Positions 46,131 to 54,473 of a stretch of 60,899 nucleotides of DNA are shown in pieces; positions within the stretch are counted from its first letter, which is position 1; the number at the start of each line of letters is the position of its first letter. The position numbers were made by a program, and so were the translations under genes. This DNA comes from Verrucomicrobiota bacterium (GTDB lineage: Bacteria > Verrucomicrobiota > Verrucomicrobiia > Chthoniobacterales > JAFAMB01): positions 1 through 60,899 of the forward strand of contig JAFBAP010000002.1 in assembly GCA_019247695.1 (NCBI GenBank), written 5' to 3'. The notes beneath the pieces are model-generated. The model was given only the letters and a program-made list of their open reading frames with translations, made no database searches and had not been told where the DNA came from.

Positions 46131-47609
46131 CTAGATTTCATAGGCCGGGACCGATTTGCTCCTGTCCACATCCGCCGGGGCGGGTTCCAACCGGTCCAGA
46201 TCGCGGCAAAGACGCCACGCCAGCGCCTCCGCTTGCACCCGCAATTCCGGGACGGCGGTTGTCTCCAGCAACCGTCCTTTCTTCGGACTGCCCAGCGTGT
46301 AGAGGTTTGGGACCCGATCTCCGTACACGTTGTAAACGATCCCATCCGGACTCACGTCAAGGCCGAGAAACAAAGGGTCAGGCGTAATTAACCCGCGCAA
46401 GAACAACTGCATCACCAGAGGGTCTTTGAGCTTATGATAATTGCATTCGGGCCCGGTGCAGTTCACGACATAACGCACCTGCAGCCGCCTGGGTTCGTGC
46501 ACCGGAACCTGAACGAACTCGACCGCCAAACCGGTTGCATTTTCAGTTATACTTTGAACACGGCCACGGTAACAGACGAGGCGCCCGCGCATTTCCAAAT
46601 CGTTCTTGATGGCCAGGGCTTCCGGAGAGGCACGATGGCGGTGCGGCTCCCAGTACGCTCGCAGGTGGCGCAGGAACCGGCGTCGCTCCGCCCAATCCCA
46701 TTGCTGCCAGATCATCTGGGTGGACGGGCGCAACGCATCAATGACGGCCCTCCAGTCACTGCCGGCTGCAGCCGCGCGTTTTGACACCATGCGCACGTGG
46801 TGGAACGCCTCGCGGGCGGTCTTGGGTAACATGGATTCATTCAGCACCGGCGGGCAAGGCCGGTAGGATGCGTGCGGCTGCGGAAACAGGCCCCGCCGGG
46901 AGATCAGGTGCATAACCCCTTCTTCGCGATGGCGCTTGGCCAGGCTCAGCAACAAGTCGAGCGCGGTCAGGCCCGAACCCAGGATGAGAATATCGCCTGG
47001 TTCGGACAGGCGCTTAACGGTAGCCTCGGCCCAGGGGTCGGTCAGGTACCGGGGGCTGGTGTGGAAGCGTTGGTCCCGCAGCTTCGGATCGCCGGGCGGG
47101 AAATTACCGAGGGCCAACACGACCTTTGCCGCGTCAAGGACCTGCCCGCCGGTAAGCTCCAACTCGAGCCGTCCATTAAGTTTCGGCTTCACGTCGATCA
47201 CCTCCCCTTGCAGGAGCCGGAGGCTGGACCATTGCCGGCGCGTGTCCTCGAGCAACGTTTCAAGATAATCGCCGTACAGCTTGCGCGGGACAAAAGCTCC
47301 GGCCTGGACGCTCCCGGCGCCGGCGGTGCGGCAGTGGTCCGGGTGCTCATGGCACCAGCGCAGGAAATGCTCGGGATCCCGTGCATAGGCGCCCATTTTG
47401 CCAGCGGGCACGTTGAGCAGATGGGCCGGGTCCTCGGCGCCGTAAGCCACGCCTCGGCCAAACCGCTTTTGCTTCTCGATGAGTGCAACCGAGACGGTCC
47501 CGGCCGACATGCGCGCAAGGTGAATGGCGGTAAGGGTGCCGGAAAAACCTGCCCCGATCACCGCCACATCACAGTGAGAACCCCGATCCGCACCACACCC
47601 GTTTAACAT
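46131..47609 (-). CDS. FAD/NAD(P)-binding protein (COG4529-type)
   Basis: A 492-residue flavoprotein. The FAD dinucleotide motif GAGFSGTLTAIHLA is at about 19-32. FGRGVAYGAEDPAHLLNVPAG and the GAYARDPEHFLRWC stretch are marks of the YdhS/HpnW-like group. A second nucleotide motif is ILILGSGLTALDLLLSLA (about 210-227). The C-terminus carries VVNCTGPECNYHK. The reaction is unknown. Related proteins are proposed hydroxyacylglutathione- or siderophore-linked oxidoreductases, which I cannot confirm here. It has no obvious operon partner. Confidence 0.88.
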   Translation of the reverse strand: MLNGCGADRGSHCDVAVIGAGFSGTLTAIHLARMSAGTVSVALIEKQKRFGRGVAYGAEDPAHLLNVPAGKMGAYARDPEHFLRWCHEHPDHCRTAGAGSVQAGAFVPRKLYGDYLETLLEDTRRQWSSLRLLQGEVIDVKPKLNGRLELELTGGQVLDAAKVVLALGNFPPGDPKLRDQRFHTSPRYLTDPWAEATVKRLSEPGDILILGSGLTALDLLLSLAKRHREEGVMHLISRRGLFPQPHASYRPCPPVLNESMLPKTAREAFHHVRMVSKRAAAAGSDWRAVIDALRPSTQMIWQQWDWAERRRFLRHLRAYWEPHRHRASPEALAIKNDLEMRGRLVCYRGRVQSITENATGLAVEFVQVPVHEPRRLQVRYVVNCTGPECNYHKLKDPLVMQLFLRGLITPDPLFLGLDVSPDGIVYNVYGDRVPNLYTLGSPKKGRLLETTAVPELRVQAEALAWRLCRDLDRLEPAPADVDRSKSVPAYEI

Positions 47610-47745
47610 CCCTCCAACATAGCCACCTCACGCCCCGCAGGCAAACCCATACTTAAATAGTAAAGATTCAACCGCCCCCCCGCGCCTCACGCCGCAGCGC
47701 CTGCCCAGCGCACCCGCACACGCGCCTGCGCTTCCCGGCGGATGA

Positions 47746-47877
47746 ATGCTCGAGATCGGCGGCATGGGCGGCATGAATTACCCGGAGCTCGACCCCTTGA
47801 GCGTCGAGGCGGTTGTCGATCGTGCGAAGCAGGAAGCCCGCCTTGGAGAACTTGTTGCGGCTGCCGGAGAGAGTTAG
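47746..47877 (+). other. Short ORF, possible C-terminal gene remnant
   Basis: The 43-codon frame reads GGMGGMNYPELDPL and SVEAVVDRAKQEARLGEL before a TAG. It has protein-like composition, unlike its surroundings, but no family that I recognise. It has no ribosome binding site. It may be the tail of a deleted gene. Confidence 0.25.
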
Positions 47878-48314
47878 AAAATAGGGCAGAAAGACAGGAG
47901 AAAGTGAACGGGTGTGGAAGTTAGAACAACGGGGCGAGCGAACTCGCGCAGGGGATCGACGATCGGACGGACCGGTCAGGTCAGGTCAGGTGCCGCAACT
48001 CGGCAACCCGGCCCGGTAAGCGGGCAGGTTCCCAGCGCAGGTCCACGGGCGGGGCGGTTCAGGCGTCACCGGTTGGCAGTACAACAGCGCCCCCGGTCGA
48101 GCCTGACCCGGCACGGCGGCGTCACGGAAAAGCAAACCGGCGCCGCGGTTACCGCCTGGAAGAGGAGGTGCGTACTCATCGCAGTCCGGACTAAATGACA
48201 GGCAAAACCGGTTTGGCAAGCCTTTCTGGCAGGATTTTCAACCGGGACGGGCGCCAACCTCATGTGTTTCGTGCAGGGCGGGTCCGGAATGGGCCGGCTT
48301 CACCGCCGATTTGC
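47878..48314. other. Intergenic region without recognised gene
   Basis: No credible gene. A short tandem repeat of GGTCA (three copies, 47974-47988) is the only pattern noticed before the promoter of the rhodanese gene. Confidence 0.4.
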
Positions 48315-48342
48315 TTGACGTCCTCCGAAAGGATACTATAAT
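48315..48342 (+). promoter_or_regulatory. Sigma70-type promoter of the rhodanese gene
   Basis: TTGACG (48315-48320) and a perfect TATAAT (48337-48342) are 16 bases apart, 84 bases before the rhodanese ATG. This is the best promoter match seen in the window. Confidence 0.75.
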
Positions 48343-48425
48343 GGTAGTGTTTCGTATGCCGGGCGGGATCCGCACCCTGCGAAGGCCCCCCTTGATTACA
48401 CAAGAGAAAGTGAGGCCTTCGGCCA

Positions 48426-48836
48426 ATGAGCGACAGGAGTACCGCCTTTTCAAGGCTCGCCGAGCAAGCGCGAAGCCGGATCAAAGAAATCAGCCCGATG
48501 GAACTCTCCCGGGCAAAGCCTGCCCCCGTGATCATCGACGTTCGGGAAGCCGACGAATACGTTAAAGGTTACATTGCGGGTGCAAAACATCTCAGCCGCG
48601 GCGTACTGGAACAAAAGGTCGTGCACGTGGTCCCGGATTTGTCCACGCCCGTAGTCGTGTACTGCGATCGAGGTGACCGGGCAGCGCTCGTGGCTGACAA
48701 CCTGCTCAAAATGGGTTATCAAAAGGTTCGTTCCCTCAAGGGCGGCCTGCAAAACTGGCTGGAGTCCGGTGGGATCGTTGAAACCCCAAACCGGATCTGG
48801 AGACCGGCGTACGGGCTGTCCAGACGGGCTGAGTAG
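48426..48836 (+). CDS. Rhodanese-like sulfurtransferase
   Basis: A 136-residue single-domain rhodanese that carries sulfur as a persulfide on its active Cys. The opening PAPVIIDVREADEYVKGYI is the CH2A-type motif. The active-site loop is CDRGDRA with Cys80. KMGYQKVRSLKGGLQNWLE closes the domain. There is no signal peptide, so it is cytoplasmic. A strong promoter lies upstream and it appears to be a single-gene unit. The sulfur donor and acceptor are unknown. Confidence 0.92.
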   Translation: MSDRSTAFSRLAEQARSRIKEISPMELSRAKPAPVIIDVREADEYVKGYIAGAKHLSRGVLEQKVVHVVPDLSTPVVVYCDRGDRAALVADNLLKMGYQKVRSLKGGLQNWLESGGIVETPNRIWRPAYGLSRRAE

Positions 48837-48961
48837 GCCATCAGCTTTGCATGGTGGTGCAGACAACCGCACCCACCCGCCTGCCCATACGCACTTCCCA
48901 TGTTTCCGAACCGGCCCTGTCCCACCTTCTCAGAAAACGCCCCGTTCTGAAAGGCATCTTT

Positions 48962-49165
48962 ATGCAACTCGTCCCCTCCCCTGCGGCCAAAGCGCACATG
49001 CTCCACGCCAGCCGCGGCCAACGTCTGATCTTCGGGTGTCCGCCGAAGCTGAATCATTTGCTGGTGTTGGTGGATTCCCAGGCCGACTCGAATGCGGCCC
49101 TCGATCTCGCGACCGAACTCGCCGACGGCCAACGCGGGTGGCCTTTGGCCTTGCTTGCTCCGGCC
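48962..49165 (+). pseudogene. Truncated universal stress protein (UspA-type) N-terminus
   Basis: From ATG 48962 the frame gives LNHLLVLVDSQADSNAALDL and then ATELAD, the first strand and helix of a Usp domain. After DGQRG the frame runs straight into the dispersed repeat (copy 2). The nucleotide-binding G-x2-G-x9-G(S/T) part is missing. It looks like a usp gene cut by repeat insertion or by deletion up to the repeat. Confidence 0.55.
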
Positions 49166-49830
49166 GACCGAGCCGGTTTTAGCCCCGGAGAGGCGGCAGA
49201 ACCCAGCCGAGGGTTTACCCTTGAGCTTTACCCCCATTTTTCGAGGGCAGCGCGGGGACAGCCGTGACCGTCTTACGGCCCGAAGGGCCAAGAGAACTTA
49301 GCCCAGGGCTTTACCCCCTGGGTAACCGTCAAATCACGATGCAGCCTTGAAGGGGCGGCAGAACCCGCGAGCGACGCCTTCTGCCGCCCCTTCAGCAAAT
49401 CCAACCCGGCGGGGCGGGCGTTTGTTAGGGAGGGCGTATGGACGTGGCGCCTCAGGAGGGCTTGATCGTGATTTGACGGTTTCCCGGGGTAAACCCTCGG
49501 CTGGGTTCTGCCGCCCGTTCGGGGCTAAACCCGGCTCAACCATCCTGAGAAGGGGTGTAATACCATTCAGACAGTTACCTCGGTAGAATTCGGCTCAGGG
49601 GATGCCGGCGGCGGAGGATGCGCCGCAGCTGGTTGAATCGGCCTTAGGCCCAACGGGCCGGCAGACCTTAGCCCTTCAGTTCGTAAAACCGTCCCCCGGC
49701 CGCCGGCGCCGGAGCACCTAACTCACCTCAAGCCCTGAAGGCCCCGGCGGCTCGCCGGCCGCCCCTCTGGCTCCAGGCAACGCCCCGTCCGGTGCCCTTA
49801 ACTAAATGGCAGTGGGTTTCGGGGAACCAC
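49150..49830. repeat. Dispersed GC-rich repeat cluster, copy 2
   Basis: Shares with the other copies the GACCGTCTTACGGCCCGAAG hairpin block (49268), the GGCGGGGCGGGCGTTTGTTA block (about 49410), the ACCATTCAGACAGTT / GGCTCAGGGG motif (49559-49602) and CCCTTAACTAAATGGCAGTG (about 49797). The stretch to 50040 has no gene. Short frames inside are shadows of hairpins. Confidence 0.85.
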
Positions 49831-50073
49831 CATCCACCGCGCCGAGGTCTGCAGGACCGGCAGAAGAGCCTGCCCCCGCGTCTCTGCCGCCTTAAGGCTC
49901 GAAGTGGAACCGGAAAGCTAATGTTGCGCGACGGCCGCCCCTCTGAGGTAAATTGCAGAGGCCATCGCTGCTTACCGCCGTCCACGCCCGACGCTTTTAC
50001 TATGGTTTAGGGTTTAGCTTTACCCGATGCAGCTCCGCCGGGTAGGCTGCATCGGTTTACACGAAGATCAAAC

Positions 50074-50841
50074 ATGAAAAAGTTGTTGTTTCTCGGCATC
50101 GGGATAGGGATTATCCTTCTCGCCGCAGACTGGGGTGAAGCGCAGGAAGTACGTTATGACCTTACCGGGACTTACCCGAGCACGGCGCCCAGGACGTCGT
50201 TGACGGCACCTGGGGGCGCGTTCGACTTTGGGTTTCTGGTGCCGGCCTCCGTGCCGAATTTCACGCCACCTAACAGCCCCTTTTACATCACCGCGCCCAT
50301 CCTCTCCGGGTCTTACACCTTCGGCGGGAGCACCGATCCGGTGATTTCAGGGACGTACGTTTTCTCCAATTCCGCAGGCAACGTCACCGACATCAGCCTA
50401 ACCACGTCGCTCGGAAACATTGAGCTTACTTCGCCGCCGCCGAGCCTCGGCCCTTCGGTGTTCGCCGGTCGTCCCGATGCCTCGGGTCAATCCCATTTTC
50501 TCACCGGCGATTTGGGAATAGGCATCTTTGACCCCATCGACTTTACGCTGACCGGCCACAGCAGTTTCGTGGTCACCGGCGGCACGTTGGTCTCGATCGT
50601 TGGTGCGTCGGTGCCTGAACCGTCGAGCCTCGGCCTGGTGGCGCTGGGCTTGATCGCCTTCGTGGGGATGGCCTCGCTGCATTCCCGGCGGCGCCTGCCG
50701 CTGACGGCGTCTAACCCTACCCCAAAGGTTAGTGAGTCACCGCGGAGAGAGGGGTGCCACCCGGAAATCTGCCAATCTGCCATTCTCCATTTTGAGAGGC
50801 ATAGATCTCGAGGCCACGCCTGCGAAGAGCACCGCTATTGA
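50074..50841 (+). CDS. PEP-CTERM-type exported protein with C-terminal extension
   Basis: A 255-residue protein with signal peptide (FLGIGIGIILLAADWGEAQ). Its Thr/Ser/Gly-rich beta domain contains VRYDLTGTYPS and ILSGSYTFGGS. At about 180-207 comes a sorting tail VPEPSSLG, a hydrophobic helix and the basic cluster HSRRR. PEP-CTERM proteins normally end there, but here the frame continues for 48 more polar residues. Loss of the original stop is likely. A PEP-CTERM/exosortase system would anchor it at the surface; none is in the window. Confidence 0.82.
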   Translation: MKKLLFLGIGIGIILLAADWGEAQEVRYDLTGTYPSTAPRTSLTAPGGAFDFGFLVPASVPNFTPPNSPFYITAPILSGSYTFGGSTDPVISGTYVFSNSAGNVTDISLTTSLGNIELTSPPPSLGPSVFAGRPDASGQSHFLTGDLGIGIFDPIDFTLTGHSSFVVTGGTLVSIVGASVPEPSSLGLVALGLIAFVGMASLHSRRRLPLTASNPTPKVSESPRREGCHPEICQSAILHFERHRSRGHACEEHRY

Positions 50842-51288
50842 CACAAGACGAAGGCCGGTCCTAAGGAAAAGGAAAGGACGAGGACACGAGAGTTGGTCAC
50901 GCACGCAGGTGACGTTACTGCGAGTGCATCAAAAGGCGGCCTGGGTGTGAAACTCCGGCATGCACCGAAACTGCTGACCCTGCAAAAGCCGGCCGGATGA
51001 CTTTGCCGCAGGGCTCGCACCTGCTTGCCTGGCCAAGGGCCGGGGTGGGCCGGCCTGCCTGCGTTCGCCCGGCCGAAGCCCCGCAGGATCTGCCTCGCCA
51101 GGGTTTCGGCCGTTCGTTGGCTCGGGCCGTAAGGTTGCACCCGTTTGGCACTTGCCGAACGCCAGGGATAGGGAAAGGTTAAGAGGCAACGCGCCGGCTC
51201 GAGCATCGGATTGGTCCATGTTTGCGCCCCCCGACTGGGAGAATACGCTGCCGGATGAGAATGGATAGCCAATGAAAGGCATTGAGCC
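50842..51288. other. Intergenic region without recognised gene
   Basis: Open frames on both strands have the low-complexity Arg/Pro/Ala composition of GC-rich noncoding DNA. I see only scattered short hairpins (CCGGCC words). Confidence 0.4.
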
Positions 51289-51549
51289 ATGAGCAGTGAC
51301 CTCCCCCTAAACGAAGCTGAGATTGAGCGCCTTAACTCGGAACAATCCCGGCTTGAGAACGTGCTTCTGCAACGGGGCCTGGACCTGCGCGATGCGCGAG
51401 CCGAGATTGCTCGGCTAAAGGGCCTGATCCGGGAAATGCTTCCTGTAGTCCAGGATTATGCGGGCGAACGCTTGAATCCAACGCTGCATGACGCGGACCT
51501 GATCGCCCGGGCCAGAAGAGCGGTCGAAGGGGACCAACCGCCGCCCTGA
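51289..51549 (+). CDS. Small coiled-coil protein of unknown function
   Basis: An 86-residue protein. Residues 8-50 form a Leu/Glu heptad-like coiled coil (EAEIERLNSEQSRLENVLL and RDARAEIARLKGLIREML). A polar tail ends in a Pro run. Codon use and composition look coding. The upstream TGAAAGGCATTGAGCC gives an AAAGG ribosome binding site. No partner is apparent; it converges with the PrpB-like gene. Confidence 0.6.
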   Translation: MSSDLPLNEAEIERLNSEQSRLENVLLQRGLDLRDARAEIARLKGLIREMLPVVQDYAGERLNPTLHDADLIARARRAVEGDQPPP

Positions 51550-51634
51550 CAACGACGACGCGCTGCCGGTGCGCACGCGACCTTCCCCCTTTTCCCTCTG
51601 TCCCCGCCCTGGTCCGCTCTCCCTGGGGAGGTCC

Positions 51635-52501
51635 TCAAAGCTTTTCCCGGAGCTTTAAGAATTTCTCCACGCCCAGCAACTCCTTCACCTCCGCAAAGCT
51701 CATCGCCTGCGTAGCCAGCTGGTCCACCCGACCGGTGTTCTTCCAGGCGTCGCACAACTCGCGCACGGCCCGGGCGCAGACCATCAGCGATTCAATCGGA
51801 CAAACCACGACCTTGTAGCCGAATTGTTCCAGCTCGTTTACCGAGAGAATCGGCGTCACCCCGCCGGTAAGCATGTTCACGAATAGCGGATGGTTCACCC
51901 GCTTCGGTATCTCCTCGAGTTCCGCGCGCGACTCCGGCGCCTCGATGAAGGCAATGTCTGCGCCGCTGTCGCAACATCGATTGACCCGATCGATGGCGTC
52001 GTCCAGGCCGTTCATCTGGCGCGCGTCGGTGCGGGCGAAAATGACAAAATCCGGGTCGCTCCTGGCCTCCACCGCCGCTTTGATCTTTAACACCATTTCC
52101 TCACTTGGGATGACCCGTTTATCGGCAAAGTGGCCGCAGCGCTTGGGCATCACTTGGTCTTCCAGTAAAATCCCGCTCGCCCCCGCGGCTTCGAAGGCCT
52201 CAACGGTGCGCTGGACGTTATGCAAGTCGCCGTAGCCGGTATCGCCGTCGGCAATCACCGGGATGGCAACGCGCGCCGCCATCCGGCGCACCGCCTCGGC
52301 CATTTCGGACATCGTGAGAAAGTTCAGGTCCGGCAGGCCAAGCATCGATGCGCTGGTGCCAAACCCACCGATAAACACGGTCTCAAAGCCGGCCTTCTCG
52401 ACCATTAACGCGGTGAACACATCGTGAGCCCCAAGGCTGCGGATGATGCCGGGCTGTTTCAGCAGCTCACGGAGGCGTTTGGGACCGGACTTCGGACTCA
52501 T
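51635..52501 (-). CDS. Isocitrate lyase/PEP-mutase superfamily protein (methylisocitrate lyase-like)
   Basis: A 288-residue TIM-barrel lyase. ATG at 52501 is used because the longer frame (to 52612) runs into a repeat. The metal-binding loop is PVIADGDTGYGD (81-92). The catalytic loop is MPKRCGH with Cys122, as in PrpB, and FARTDAR follows. It may cleave 2-methylisocitrate or a related 2,3-disubstituted malate, or act as a phosphonomutase. With the PrpD-like gene at 24136 it could form a methylcitrate route, but the two are far apart. Confidence 0.88.
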   Translation of the reverse strand: MSPKSGPKRLRELLKQPGIIRSLGAHDVFTALMVEKAGFETVFIGGFGTSASMLGLPDLNFLTMSEMAEAVRRMAARVAIPVIADGDTGYGDLHNVQRTVEAFEAAGASGILLEDQVMPKRCGHFADKRVIPSEEMVLKIKAAVEARSDPDFVIFARTDARQMNGLDDAIDRVNRCCDSGADIAFIEAPESRAELEEIPKRVNHPLFVNMLTGGVTPILSVNELEQFGYKVVVCPIESLMVCARAVRELCDAWKNTGRVDQLATQAMSFAEVKELLGVEKFLKLREKL

Positions 52502-52529
52502 GCGCCTTGTTGTATCACTTATCCGGCCC

Positions 52530-53300
52530 AACGGGCCAGGAGAACTTATACCATTCAAACAGTTGTTTCGGTAGAATCTCGGCTCAGGGGGGCGCCGGAT
52601 GATGCGCCGCATCTTGTTGAATTGGTCTTACACCGTTTGGGCAGTTATCTTGGTGGAAGCTCAACCGGGTTACAGCCCCGAACGGGCGGCAGACCTTAGC
52701 CCAGGGTTTACCTCTGAGCTTTACCCACGTTTTTTGAGGGCAGCGCGGGGACAGCCGTGACCGCCTTACGGCCCGACGGGCCAAGGGAACATAGCCCAGG
52801 GTTTACCCTCGGAAACCGTCAAATCACGATCGAGCCCTCCCAAGGCGTCACGCCTGTACGCCCCCTCTGACAAACGCCCGCCCCGCCGGGTTGGATTTGC
52901 TGAAGGCATCGCGCGGGGGTTCCGCCGCCCCTTCAGGGCTCACATCATTTTACGGTTACATAGGATAAAATCCGGGCTAGGTTCTGCCGCCCCTTCGGGG
53001 CTGAAACCCGGTCGAAATTCCACCAAGGTAACTGTCTAAATTGATGTAAGATCCGTTCAACAAGGTGTGCAGCAGCCTCCGGCGCACGCCTTCAGGCGTC
53101 CCGACGGGACGCGATCGCTCTTAAATGCCCCGTCCAGGGACTGAAGTCCTTGGCTAACCTCAGCCGTCCCTTCGGGACGAAAGCGCCCCCCTCCGCGGGC
53201 CCTTAACTAAATGGCAGTGGGATAAAGCCCTGGACTAAGGTCTGCCGGCCCGTTGGGCCTAAGACAAAATTTTACCTCGATGGTCATCGAAATGGTATTA
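52530..53300. repeat. Dispersed GC-rich repeat cluster, copy 3
   Basis: The longest cluster. It starts with ACCATTCAAACAGTT / GGCTCAGGGG (52550-52593) and contains the GACCGCCTTACGGCCCGACG hairpin (about 52758). The inverted GCCCGCCCCGCCGG block is near 52878. It also has the GGGACTGAAGTCC stem (about 53136) and CCCTTAACTAAATGGCAGTG (about 53209). The reversed AGGTAACTGTCTAAATTGAT piece is at about 53028. No gene is credible between 52502 and 53449. Confidence 0.85.
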
Positions 53301-53449
53301 GCGATGATCTCCCCCATTCGGGGCTGGAACCGGTTCCAGGGTCCGGCCGCATTCGCCCGTTAGGACGGGAAACGCTCACTCGCCCGAGCGCCGGCGTCCC
53401 TGGGTAAGATCGACCGCTCTCTGATCTGCATCGTGCCGGTGGAGGACCT

Positions 53450-53923
53450 TCAGAACGGCTCGACTACCTTGGTCAGGGAGGGCGGTGGCCCGCCGGCATA
53501 TTCAAGGGCCAACACCAAATCGTAAACGGCATCATCCCATGGGTCCGGCACCTCGGACGGTATGGCACCGAGTTCAGCCGCCAGCTTCGGGATCTTTTCA
53601 TGGTGCCAGCAGACCAGAGCCAAGGCCCCATTGTAGCGTGGATCGCTTAACAATTCTTCAGCCAACGCCTTATGCTGGCCATCGCTGAACGTCTGGTCGA
53701 TGGGGATCCCGACTTGATCACTGAGAGGTTTAAGCGTCTCAAAAGGGCGGTTGCTGTCCGGAGATTCCTGCGTTGCGAAAAGAAAATCAGGTATTCCGAA
53801 GGTCTCCGGGATATACGTTACCAGGCGCGCGGCCCGTTCCTCTCCTTCGGGTGAAAGGTGTGGATCCCGGTGGGCCTCCGGCTTTTCCGCATGCCGCATG
53901 ATCAGGATTTTACGTGGGTTCAT
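53450..53923 (-). CDS. Histidine phosphatase-family protein
   Basis: A 157-residue protein with the phosphoglycerate-mutase-like catalytic motif ILIMRHAEKPE (Arg10, His11). A LSPEGEERAARLVTYI helix follows, as do a late Glu region and VCWHHEKIP, which holds the second active-site His. SixA/Gpm-like small members act on phosphoproteins or small phosphoesters. It starts 29 bases beyond the emfourin-like gene on the same strand and could be the last gene of that operon. The substrate is unknown. Confidence 0.85.
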   Translation of the reverse strand: MNPRKILIMRHAEKPEAHRDPHLSPEGEERAARLVTYIPETFGIPDFLFATQESPDSNRPFETLKPLSDQVGIPIDQTFSDGQHKALAEELLSDPRYNGALALVCWHHEKIPKLAAELGAIPSEVPDPWDDAVYDLVLALEYAGGPPPSLTKVVEPF

Positions 53924-53951
53924 GGCGTGTCGCCCCGGTTCGGCAGGACGG

Positions 53952-54449
53952 TTACTTGTCGAGGTGCGGCTGATACGGCTGGCGTTTGGTATTCCGCATC
54001 ATCCACTGCTTTAACTCTTTCAGCACCGGTGGTGCTGCGGTTGCCCCGGCCACCGCAGGTTCGCTCCATCTTACATTTTCGCCGTCAACGGTTAATTCGT
54101 AGGTCTGGAAGTCTGCGCGACCGGGAGCCGCGGAAGGCGCCGGCGAGCCCGTGGCGCCCATGGATGACGCCACGGTAAAATCCTGGCCGAACACACCCGC
54201 CTTGCGCGCTTCCGCCACTAATTGCTGAAGCGCGCCCAGTTGCTCCGGCACGACGCTTCGTTTCGTCTCGTCCGACGAAAGATTAACTTCCCACTTTCCT
54301 CCGATGCCCGTGAATCCGCCGGTTACCGTCAAAACCGCTTTCATAAAATCACGCAAGTTGCTCTGCTGGGCCGGCGGGTTCTCCGCTTTAAGCGAGAAGG
54401 CGACGCAAGCGACCATCAGGCTCAGTACCAAACTCCCTCGGACGAACAT
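53952..54449 (-). CDS. Emfourin-like protease inhibitor with signal peptide
   Basis: With ATG at 54449 the protein is 165 residues; a TTG at 54473, abutting the M4 protease stop, is the alternative. A signal-like segment (MFVRGSLVLSLMVACVAFS) is followed by VLTVTGGFTGIGGKWEVNL, then EQLGALQQLVAEARKAGVF, FQTYELTVDGENVRWSE and VLKELKQWMM. This is the strand-helix-strand order of emfourins, which inhibit protealysin-like M4 proteases and are encoded beside them. About 15 Ala/Pro/Ser residues are inserted in the middle. Known emfourins that I recall lack an export signal. The identification is by pattern. Confidence 0.7.
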   Translation of the reverse strand: MFVRGSLVLSLMVACVAFSLKAENPPAQQSNLRDFMKAVLTVTGGFTGIGGKWEVNLSSDETKRSVVPEQLGALQQLVAEARKAGVFGQDFTVASSMGATGSPAPSAAPGRADFQTYELTVDGENVRWSEPAVAGATAAPPVLKELKQWMMRNTKRQPYQPHLDK

Positions 54450-54473
54450 GGCGACTATGGAGTCGGGGATCAA

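Noticed and set aside
47914-48198. Plus-strand ORF of 94 residues
   Set aside because: Arg/Gly/Thr-rich with no start signal or domain. It is typical of random open frames in GC-rich DNA.
50835-51290. Minus-strand ORF of 151 residues
   Set aside because: The composition is that of GC-rich noncoding DNA, with no ribosome binding site and no recognisable domain.
52502-52612. N-terminal extension of the PrpB-like lyase
   Set aside because: The added residues are translated repeat sequence (the FYRNNCLNG peptide also appears at other repeat copies).
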